5,020 nt of DNA from Sulfurovum sp. (GTDB taxonomy: Bacteria; Campylobacterota; Campylobacteria; Campylobacterales; Sulfurovaceae). Each line of letters begins with the position of its first letter. Position 1 is the first letter of the stretch. Positions 1 to 5,020 of this stretch are shown here, one piece after another. The position numbers and the translations under genes are program-made. The DNA is taken from NCBI GenBank assembly GCA_026985755.1, contig JALSPX010000034.1, forward strand, positions 1 to 5,020, read 5' to 3'. The notes below the pieces were generated by a model. It was not told where the DNA came from. It saw only the letters and a list, made by a program, of their open reading frames with translations, and ran no database searches.

Positions 1-13
1 CCCACCCTTTGGG

Positions 14-109
14 CATCACTAGCTTTCGCCTATGCGTTGTTACTCTTTCTCACCTTAGCTACGGCTAGGGTTTCAAAAGAGTGCCTAGCCTAGACGAAAG
101 CTAGTGATG
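14..109. repeat. Long imperfect hairpin (REP/MITE-like or structured RNA)
   Basis: A perfect 15-bp inverted repeat (CATCACTAGCTTTCG at 14-28 against 95-109) forms the base. Inside it, almost in register, lie 30-32/91-93, 34-35/88-89, 42-48/76-82 (ACTCTTT/AAAGAGT) and 52-59/64-71, giving about 35 pairs in a 96-nt hairpin. The tip is TACG closed by a C-G pair, which in plus-strand RNA is a UNCG-type tetraloop. One inner pair is G-U on the plus strand but A-C on the minus strand, so plus-strand RNA folds better. No U-tract follows either side, so it does not look like a simple intrinsic terminator. No coding sequence is seen. Whether it is a dispersed repeat, an RNA gene or a transposon remnant cannot be told from one copy. 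Confidence 0.6.
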
Positions 110-124
110 TTGTGAACGTCTAGG
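89..124. repeat. 8-bp inverted repeat competing with the long hairpin
   Basis: CCTAGACG at 89-96 is exactly complementary in inverted orientation to CGTCTAGG at 117-124, with a 20-nt loop. Its left arm overlaps bases 89, 91-93 and 95-96 used by the long hairpin at 14-109, so both structures cannot form fully at once. It may be a nested palindrome of a repeat element or an alternative RNA fold. Confidence 0.35.
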
Positions 125-148
125 TTATTCAGAGAGTTCAGTTAGATG

Positions 149-157
149 ATTATAGCA
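149..157 (-). promoter_or_regulatory. Possible extended -10 promoter downstream of pgi
   Basis: On the minus strand this reads TGCTATAAT, a perfect TATAAT preceded by TGn, the same form as the promoter proposed for galE. No convincing -35 is visible, which is common in Campylobacterota. Transcription would start near position 142 and run leftward through the hairpin at 14-109 toward whatever lies beyond the window. A second TATAAT-like match on the minus strand (166-171) lacks the TG extension. AT-rich spacers give such matches by chance, so confidence is limited. Confidence 0.3.
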
Positions 158-174
158 AAGTGTTAATTATAGGC

Positions 175-1395
175 TCATTGTTGTGCATCTAACTTTTTTT
201 TCAGAATGACTTTGGCTGCTTCAACACCAGGTTGATTGTAGGTATTGACATCAATAAGTTCACCTACGAGAGAAGTAAGAAGTTCGTAATAAAAGATGAG
301 TGCACCTATATTCTCAGCACTTATTTGAGGGATAGTAATTCTGTCAAGTGGTATATCTCCTTCCTCTAACAGCGCTTCAATCACAGAGTTGCACTGCATA
401 GTAATGAGATCAGAAAAATAGCGGTCATTAAGCGTATCTAGTGATTCAAGATGGGGCAGAGGTGTACTTGGAATTTTTATCTTTTTTTGAAAATCTTCTA
501 TCTGTATAAAAGTAACCGATTTATCACGTGTTCCCTCCATGATTAATTGTAAAAAAGAGTGCTGATCTTTGGGACCAATAAGCCCAATAGGTGTAAGCCC
601 TACATGAAACGCAGAATGACGTTGTTTTTTGCCTAAGCTCTCACCCCATAGTTGTACATACCATTCTGTGAAATATTTGAGAGATTCAGAATAGGCAAAA
701 AGACAATTGATATGATATTTGGCATGATGTTTTGCATAAAAAAGAGACTTTTGAAGTAAAATATCTTGCAGATAACCATGTTCAAAAAAACTTTTTTTAA
801 TACGATTTGCACCATCGAGTAATGCTTGCACATCAATACCACACAGAGCTAAAGGTACCAGACCTACAACCGAGAGTACAGAGAAACGACCCCCAACATT
901 ATCGGGTAGATGTAGTATATCGGCATCTATTGTTTTTGCATATTTTTCCAGGTCAGAATTTGGATCTGTGATAAAGGTATAGGCATTTGGGTTGTCTTGT
1001 TTTGAAAATATATATTTATATATCGCAAATGTTTCTACAGTCGTACCAGATTTAGATATAACTAAAAAATGTGTTTTTTCGATATCAATTGTATCAAGCA
1101 GATTTTTAATATTAATGGGGTCAGTACTTTCAAAAAAGTAGAGTTTACGTAAAGGTTTTTCTACCGATCGTAAAAAGCCATATACAGCTTTTGCACCCAA
1201 TGAACTACCACCAATACCAATCACTGCAATAGATTGTATCTCTTTTGAGATTGTGTTGCAGTAATCCAAAATAGGTTGAATATTTTGCTCGGGTAAGCTA
1301 TAGTAACCTATGGTAGTTTGCTCTTCTTTTATCGTTTCATACGCGCGTGTTGTTCTTTCGTCAAGTGTGGTTTTAAAGTAGAGTTTATTTTTCAT
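175..1395 (-). CDS. pgi: Glucose-6-phosphate isomerase (short form)
   Basis: This 406-aa cytoplasmic enzyme interconverts glucose 6-phosphate and fructose 6-phosphate in glycolysis/gluconeogenesis and feeds sugar-nucleotide synthesis. Visible family motifs are GIGGSSLGA (60-68), the phosphate-binding SKSGTTVET (114-122), the first PGI signature DNVGGRFSVLS (165-175), GES with the likely catalytic Glu252, DQHS with the likely ring-opening His279, and the second signature spanning 378-395, ending in QPGVEAAK with the active-site Lys395. All catalytic residues are present, so it should be functional. The length is well below the roughly 550 aa of the E. coli or animal enzyme but fits the compact form in many bacteria. 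The ATG overlaps the galE stop as ATGA. Only a weak purine-rich AAAGAAG lies upstream, which fits translational coupling to galE. No clear intrinsic terminator follows. Confidence 0.96.
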   Translation of the reverse strand: MKNKLYFKTTLDERTTRAYETIKEEQTTIGYYSLPEQNIQPILDYCNTISKEIQSIAVIGIGGSSLGAKAVYGFLRSVEKPLRKLYFFESTDPINIKNLLDTIDIEKTHFLVISKSGTTVETFAIYKYIFSKQDNPNAYTFITDPNSDLEKYAKTIDADILHLPDNVGGRFSVLSVVGLVPLALCGIDVQALLDGANRIKKSFFEHGYLQDILLQKSLFYAKHHAKYHINCLFAYSESLKYFTEWYVQLWGESLGKKQRHSAFHVGLTPIGLIGPKDQHSFLQLIMEGTRDKSVTFIQIEDFQKKIKIPSTPLPHLESLDTLNDRYFSDLITMQCNSVIEALLEEGDIPLDRITIPQISAENIGALIFYYELLTSLVGELIDVNTYNQPGVEAAKVILKKKLDAQQ

Positions 1396-2414
1396 TGAGC
1401 TTCTTTATTATATCCATTGGGGTTGTTTGATTGCCATCTCCAGCTATCTTGACACATTTGGTTGATATCTCTAGTGGCTTGCCAGCCAAGGATTTTTTTC
1501 GCATAAGAGGGGTCAGCATAACAAGAAGCAATGTCTCCAGGTCGTCTGGGTGCAATATGATAAGGGATTGTTTTGCCTACAGATTTTTCAAATGCTTTGA
1601 GTACATCTAGTACAGAGTAGCCTTTGCCTGTACCTAGATTGATGGTCATTACCTCTGAAAATGTTGAGATTCTATCAAGTGCATCTAGGTGTCCTTGTGC
1701 TAGATCCATCACATGGATATAGTCTCTTACACCTGTGCCATCATGGGTATCATAGTCATCACCAAAAATAGCCAATGAATCACGTTTCCCTATGGCTGTT
1801 TGTGCAATAAAGGGTACAAGGTTATTGGGGATGCCATTTGGATCTTCTCCTATGGTTCCTGAGGGATGTGCGCCAATAGGGTTAAAATAACGCAATAGGA
1901 CAATCTTCCATTCTGTGTCAGAACGATACATATCTCGGAGTATCTCTTCTATAAAAAGCTTTGAACGCCCATATGGATTCGTAGCAGAGAGAGGAAAATC
2001 TTCAGTGATAGGACAAGATGCAGGGTCACCATATACCGTAGCAGATGAAGAAAAAACAATCTGTTTACAGTGATGTGCTTGCATGACTTCAAGTAGGGTC
2101 AGTGTACCTGCGATATTGTTCTGGTAATAAGTGAGAGGCTTTTGAACAGATTCCCCTACTGCTTTGAGTCCAGCGAAATGGATAACAGCGTCAATAGTGT
2201 ATGTTTCAAATACCTTATGTAGCGCTTGTTTGTCTTGGATATCTGCTTCTATGAGTGTGATATCCTGTTCTGTAATCATCTCTATACGTTTGATACTTTC
2301 ATGTGAGGCATTGGATAGATTATCATATATAATCACTTCATATCCAGCTTCAATGAGCGTTACACACGTATGTGAACCGATATATCCTGCACCACCTGTA
2401 ATCAAAATTGACAT
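1392..2414 (-). CDS. galE: UDP-glucose 4-epimerase (possibly also UDP-GlcNAc 4-epimerase)
   Basis: NAD-dependent extended short-chain dehydrogenase/reductase that interconverts UDP-glucose and UDP-galactose in the cytoplasm. Numbering from the ATG at 2417, the NAD-binding GGAGYIG is at 8-14, the catalytic Ser lies in SSSATVYG (123-130), and YGRSK gives Tyr149 and Lys153 (YxxxK). NNLVP (198-202) and RRPGD (291-295) are GalE substrate-domain motifs. The length of 340-341 aa is normal. Two ATGs are in tandem at 2417 and 2414. The only Shine-Dalgarno-like TAAGG sits 3 nt before the first but 6 nt before the second, so I take the second (MSILITGG). The residue aligned with E. coli Tyr299 is Cys, a substitution linked to acceptance of N-acetylated sugars, so the enzyme may be bifunctional like C. 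jejuni Gne. It is the first gene of a likely galE-pgi operon, and its stop overlaps the pgi ATG. Confidence 0.95.
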   Translation of the reverse strand: MSILITGGAGYIGSHTCVTLIEAGYEVIIYDNLSNASHESIKRIEMITEQDITLIEADIQDKQALHKVFETYTIDAVIHFAGLKAVGESVQKPLTYYQNNIAGTLTLLEVMQAHHCKQIVFSSSATVYGDPASCPITEDFPLSATNPYGRSKLFIEEILRDMYRSDTEWKIVLLRYFNPIGAHPSGTIGEDPNGIPNNLVPFIAQTAIGKRDSLAIFGDDYDTHDGTGVRDYIHVMDLAQGHLDALDRISTFSEVMTINLGTGKGYSVLDVLKAFEKSVGKTIPYHIAPRRPGDIASCYADPSYAKKILGWQATRDINQMCQDSWRWQSNNPNGYNKEAQ

Positions 2415-2420
2415 CATTTA

Positions 2421-2425
2421 CCTTA
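2421..2425 (-). promoter_or_regulatory. galE ribosome binding site deciding the start
   Basis: Reads TAAGG on the minus strand, matching five bases of the anti-Shine-Dalgarno complement. Spacing is 3 nt to the ATG at 2417 and 6 nt to the ATG at 2414. The second spacing is the normal one, and MSILITGG also fits the usual GalE N terminus. Confidence 0.55.
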
Positions 2426-2438
2426 TTAAATATTATGT

Positions 2439-2447
2439 ATTATATCA
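2439..2447 (-). promoter_or_regulatory. Extended -10 promoter for galE-pgi
   Basis: Reads TGATATAAT on the minus strand: a consensus TATAAT with the TGn extension, 21-24 nt upstream of the galE start codons. The upstream DNA is AT-rich, and the -35 position (about 2462-2467, AAATAA) does not match TTGACA, as is typical of Campylobacterota sigma-70 promoters. Transcription would start about 15 nt before the ATG, giving a short leader containing the TAAGG ribosome site. Confidence 0.6.
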
Positions 2448-2467
2448 TAGCTAGATTAGCATTATTT

Positions 2468-2504
2468 TATTTGGCATTTAGGGTCAGGAACTAAATGCTA
2501 AATA
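2468..2504. repeat. 14-bp imperfect inverted repeat upstream of galE
   Basis: TATTTGGCATTTAG (2468-2481) pairs with CTAAATGCTAAATA (2491-2504) over 14 positions around a 9-nt loop. The single exception (2473/2499) is a G-U wobble on the plus strand. It lies between the 591-aa gene and the galE promoter. It could be an operator, a weak 3'-end hairpin of the upstream operon, or a recombination site. No U-run follows on the minus strand, so a standard intrinsic terminator is doubtful. Confidence 0.45.
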
Positions 2505-2518
2505 TGATAAAATTTAGC
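2497..2518. repeat. 7-bp inverted repeat sharing an arm with its neighbour
   Basis: GCTAAAT (2497-2503) and ATTTAGC (2512-2518) form a perfect 7-bp inverted repeat around an 8-nt spacer. The left arm is also part of the right arm of the repeat at 2468-2504, so the two hairpins are mutually exclusive. The shared middle segment is itself a tandem CTAAAT-G-CTAAAT. Confidence 0.4.
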
Positions 2519-2555
2519 TCGTTATTCCTAGGTCATTGAGCGGACAAACAGACAT

Positions 2556-4331
2556 CTACATCTCCATCCCATAATCATTTTGATCATCCATCTCATCTTC
2601 ATCACTCTTGTCTTGATAGAGATGAGGATAGAGGTCTTGTAGTGTCTTTTGTTCCTTTGTTAGAGTATCAGCTTGGGTCTCTTGGGTTTGGTTGTTATCG
2701 GGAAATGGTATATTATAGCCATGGCTATCCATAAATTCGTTATACAGCTCATCGTCTGTGAGGTTGTTCTCATCCTCATCAACATCAAACTCAGCAATCT
2801 GTGCGTTGTCGTATCTCATCTCGGGTGGGAGGAGGCTACAGCTTTGGGGTTGGCTATTTGAATCTGCACGTATGATATCATCTGCGCGGGTGGTATTGTT
2901 TGCGGTGAGAATTGTTCTTGCCTTGGGGGTAGCGGGTGTTTGGGTTTCTACATCCCCAGAAGCTTCACTCCCTTGCATGAGTACTGTAGCGCCTGCCACA
3001 CCTAGAGCCATATCTGTTTGATTAAGTTTGATAGGCTCATGCCTTATATCTATCTCACTGCTTTGTCCTATTTTTTCTCTGTATTGAATGATATCTTTTT
3101 GGGCAGTATTGGCATCTGCATTAAAGTACCTACCATCATTCTTTCTACCCTTAGAGATTTTATTAAGGCTCTCATCACCATTGTCAATTCTTGTAAATCC
3201 TCTTTTTGCGTAATAGTTTAACAAATTATCTCCACCACTTGGGTCTGCATGAAGCAATGTATTGCCACCTTTACCAGCTTCTAACGATTTTACCTTAGCA
3301 GCATCAAGCAATGCTTCACCTATTTGAATATCAAATTCATTTTTATCGATATTGTATGTTTTTTTTAAATAATCTTTTTCGAACCCTTGAAAATACCATA
3401 CAAACCCTGTAGAATCTTCCGTGACATGATTTTTAAAGTTTTTTGCAATGAGCATCATGCCTAGCGGTTTACCCTCTGTACTGAGCTGTAAAAACTCTGG
3501 CTCTTGCCCTAGTATCTTGCCTAGCTTCTCTACAGCAGGGATCCCTACATTCAGCTCTAACGCTTTGAGGTTTCTGTTCTCTATCGCATCCTTGACCCCA
3601 CTGAGGCTAAAGTGCTTGTTCCACATCCAGCTAGCTGCTGTGGCATCGGGGGTGTCTTTGTTCATATCATCTGAAATTCTTTGCCATATAGTTCTCTCTT
3701 TACGTGTAGGCACCGTAATCTCTATAGGATGTTGATGGGCTTTGTCTAAATATTTTAGGGGTTCTATAGAGGCTACTTCTTCTGTGGCATGCATGGCTAT
3801 CTTGCCTGCTTTGGCGGCAGGCAGGGTAGAGGCTATCTCTACTATAGAAGCTAAATCATGGCTTAACTCTGGATGGTTTTTGGCAAAGGCTTGTGCCTTT
3901 TGGCTCACTGTATCTATGACATCATCTAGTCTCTCTTTACTTGCCATAAAGGCAGTTTGCACCTCGGGGTGTGCTTGCATAAAAGCTTCTGAGACTTGGT
4001 CTATATCATTTTTGAGTCCATCTAGGCTTTTGGCAGTTGCTTTATAGGCATCTGTATCGGATATCAAGGTACCTAGCTCATCTAGTCTCTCTTTGGTATA
4101 GTCATTAGAAATGACAGAACCTACCAAATGAGCGACAAGCTCTATATTGTGTGCACTATCTTGTAGTACTGTAGAGCCATAGAGTTCCTCATCACTTCTA
4201 GCGTCTGTTTCCATCACATCATCTACATATGCATCTACATCTTTACCCCATGACTCTTTTACGGCAGAGGCATATTGTGTTATTCTCCCCCAAAGGCTGT
4301 CACTGATTGCATAGTTATTATTTGTTTTCAT
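2556..4331 (-). CDS. Unrecognised 591-aa multidomain protein with GNAT-like region
   Basis: I do not recognise this protein as a named family. No signal peptide is seen. Residues 1-200 are mostly helical and charged. 'AFxxxHPE(V/L)' occurs twice (117-124 and 148-155), followed by an Ala-rich IASTLPAAKAGKIA segment (166-179), a pattern I associate with phage internal virion and polymorphic-toxin pre-toxin regions. Residues about 260-385 look like a GNAT N-acetyltransferase fold: EGKPLGMMLIA as a core strand pair, a helix at IGEALLDAAK (337-346), the strand GNTLLHADP and the hallmark YYAKRGF (373-379). The usual R/QxxGxG/A acetyl-CoA loop is degenerate (QIGEA), so activity is uncertain. A short hydrophobic stretch (441-452) precedes a Pro/Thr/Asn-rich, strongly acidic tail (about 515-590) that is probably disordered. 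The start has a strong AAGGAG 7 nt upstream. The gene overlaps its upstream neighbour by 14 bp, suggesting an operon. A role as a phage or mobile-element protein or a secreted effector is inference. Confidence 0.85.
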   Translation of the reverse strand: MKTNNNYAISDSLWGRITQYASAVKESWGKDVDAYVDDVMETDARSDEELYGSTVLQDSAHNIELVAHLVGSVISNDYTKERLDELGTLISDTDAYKATAKSLDGLKNDIDQVSEAFMQAHPEVQTAFMASKERLDDVIDTVSQKAQAFAKNHPELSHDLASIVEIASTLPAAKAGKIAMHATEEVASIEPLKYLDKAHQHPIEITVPTRKERTIWQRISDDMNKDTPDATAASWMWNKHFSLSGVKDAIENRNLKALELNVGIPAVEKLGKILGQEPEFLQLSTEGKPLGMMLIAKNFKNHVTEDSTGFVWYFQGFEKDYLKKTYNIDKNEFDIQIGEALLDAAKVKSLEAGKGGNTLLHADPSGGDNLLNYYAKRGFTRIDNGDESLNKISKGRKNDGRYFNADANTAQKDIIQYREKIGQSSEIDIRHEPIKLNQTDMALGVAGATVLMQGSEASGDVETQTPATPKARTILTANNTTRADDIIRADSNSQPQSCSLLPPEMRYDNAQIAEFDVDEDENNLTDDELYNEFMDSHGYNIPFPDNNQTQETQADTLTKEQKTLQDLYPHLYQDKSDEDEMDDQNDYGMEM

Positions 4332-5020
4332 AGTGTTTCTCCTTCTCTTTTAGTTCTTTATAAAGTTTAGTCTGTTCTGCTTTGAGTTGAGGGTAGGACA
4401 TTGTTTCGTAATCAGGTATCTTTTCCACATTCTCTAGGGCATTATAACGATGTACGCCTTTGTAGAAGTGTGATATCTCTATATCTATCTCTGTATCCTC
4501 GTGTATTTCACACAACAGATTAAAAGGGTCATTCTCAGGACCACCCTTTTCTAAAAAGACTATCCTCTCTCCAGGCTGACGCTCGGCTCCATACTTTTGG
4601 ATGACATCATAGAGTGCCTGATCTTCAGGTGCCAAACGCTCTCTTTCCTTATTGGCAAAGTACTTCTCTAGAAGCTCAAAATGATAGAGATCTTCAAGCA
4701 TACCATATATCTGCCGTCCTCTAATGGCAATAGACTTTTCTGCCTCGGAGAAAGTACTGTGATAAAGAGACTGGGTGGCACTAAAATTTATCATCAAATC
4801 AAAGATTTTTTGCTCTTCTTCGTCAAGTTCTTCTCTTTTTTTACCTTCAAAATACTTCTCTAATATCTTATAACCTTTTAAACGAATCACAGAATTAATC
4901 TTAATCAGCTTTGCAATAGGCTCTCTAAAGATATCATCTTTGATATCATACAAACCACTCTCTGTCATGTAGAAGTAGTCTGCAATAAGGTCTCTTACCT
5001 CTTGTTCGGAGGCTTTAAAG
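4318..5020 (-). CDS. Unrecognised helical protein with internal duplication, 5'-partial
   Basis: The reading frame stays open to the right edge, giving at least 233 residues. The ATG at 4968 is the first in view, but nothing like a Shine-Dalgarno precedes it. The 17 codons upstream read as ordinary protein (FKASEQEVRDLIADYFY), so the true start probably lies outside the window. I do not recognise the family. The sequence is highly charged and mainly helical, with no signal peptide or membrane segment in view. A motif of about 28 residues occurs twice, 64 residues apart: YKILEKYFEGKKREEL... and FELLEKYFANKERERL..., with 12 of 28 identical positions. The C-terminal end (about 190-216 counted from the ATG at 4968) is a Lys/Glu-rich probable coiled coil. 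Its stop overlaps the next gene by 14 bp, so the two are probably co-transcribed and may act together. Confidence 0.8.
   Translation of the reverse strand, partial: FKASEQEVRDLIADYFYMTESGLYDIKDDIFREPIAKLIKINSVIRLKGYKILEKYFEGKKREELDEEEQKIFDLMINFSATQSLYHSTFSEAEKSIAIRGRQIYGMLEDLYHFELLEKYFANKERERLAPEDQALYDVIQKYGAERQPGERIVFLEKGGPENDPFNLLCEIHEDTEIDIEISHFYKGVHRYNALENVEKIPDYETMSYPQLKAEQTKLYKELKEKEKHYENK
4339..4344 (-). promoter_or_regulatory. Strong Shine-Dalgarno of the 591-aa gene
   Basis: Reads AAGGAG on the minus strand, 7 nt before the ATG at 4331, and lies inside the 3' end of the upstream gene. It supports this start and shows that the 591-aa protein has its own initiation signal rather than depending only on coupling. 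Confidence 0.7.
4597..4680 (-). repeat. Internal protein repeat, copy 2
   Basis: Second copy of the LEKYFxxKxRExLxxExQxxxD motif (FELLEKYFANKERERLAPED...). The conserved pattern of aromatic, basic and acidic positions suggests a duplicated helical hairpin module, possibly a binding repeat. Confidence 0.6.
4789..4872 (-). repeat. Internal protein repeat, copy 1
   Basis: Encodes the first copy of the LEKYFxxKxRExLxxExQxxxD motif of the partial right-hand gene. It shares 12 of 28 residues with copy 2. The two copies are exactly 192 bp (64 codons) apart, with a nearly identical nucleotide core encoding LEKYF. Confidence 0.6.

Noticed and set aside
14..109. Intrinsic terminator for pgi
   Set aside because: The hairpin is much longer than a typical terminator and no T-run follows on either strand.
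1..174. tRNA or rRNA fragment suggested by the stem-loops
   Set aside because: There is no cloverleaf with anticodon arm, T-loop GTTCRA motif or CCA end, and the pairs form one long hairpin instead.
633..842. Minus-strand 69-aa open frame within pgi
   Set aside because: It is an out-of-frame overlap fully inside the well-supported pgi gene, with no ribosome site or family motif.
1407..1412. TATAAT on the minus strand just before pgi, as an internal promoter
   Set aside because: It sits so close to the pgi ATG that transcription would begin at about the start codon, and it is part of the galE coding end (the TAT AAT codons for Tyr-Asn). The ATGA overlap makes co-transcription more likely.
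2164..2454. Plus-strand open frame across the galE start, and several others opposite the 591-aa gene (2673-4047)
   Set aside because: They are antisense to genes with clear motifs or strong ribosome sites, lack convincing start signals, and have Ser/Cys/Ile-rich compositions typical of antisense shadows.
4597..4872. CRISPR-like or DNA-level repeat
   Set aside because: Only two diverged copies exist, in frame and conserved mainly at the protein level, so this is a protein domain duplication.
4966..4968. ATG as the start of the right-hand gene
   Set aside because: The frame is open for 17 more codons to the window edge with ordinary protein-like sequence, and no Shine-Dalgarno lies before this ATG. 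It is most likely an internal Met of a 5'-truncated gene.

Overview
All confident genes lie on the minus strand, reading from position 5020 down to 1. The pgi gene is the short form (406 aa rather than about 550), the DNA is moderately AT-rich, and the likely promoters are extended -10 types with no clear -35. Together these suggest a Campylobacterota (epsilonproteobacterial) genome of the Sulfurovum/Sulfurimonas/Campylobacter kind. That assignment rests on general resemblance, not on a database match.

The right half (2556-5020) holds two overlapping genes that I cannot name. The upstream gene runs off the right edge of the window, so its start is not visible. Its product is a helical, charged protein with an internal duplication of about 28 residues at a 64-residue period. 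The downstream gene encodes 591 aa. It has a helical N-terminal half with an 'AFxxxHPE' repeat and an Ala-rich segment, a GNAT-acetyltransferase-like middle region, a short hydrophobic stretch and a long acidic, disordered-looking tail. The layout recalls multidomain proteins of phages, mobile elements or secreted effectors. This is the accessory and least explained part of the window.

A 138-bp spacer (2418-2555) carries overlapping inverted repeats and a good extended -10 promoter for the next unit. That unit is galE-pgi (175-2414). galE encodes UDP-glucose 4-epimerase, and its stop codon overlaps the pgi start as ATGA, so the two are probably translationally coupled. The products connect glucose-6-P/fructose-6-P interconversion with UDP-Gal supply, and a Cys at the GalE gatekeeper position suggests UDP-GalNAc supply as well, for cell-surface glycans.

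The left end (1-174) has no gene. It contains a strikingly long imperfect hairpin (14-109) capped by a C(UACG)G tetraloop when read on the plus strand. It also has a competing stem and a possible minus-strand extended -10 promoter aimed at it. It may be a structured RNA, a REP/BIME-like repeat or a small MITE-like element.
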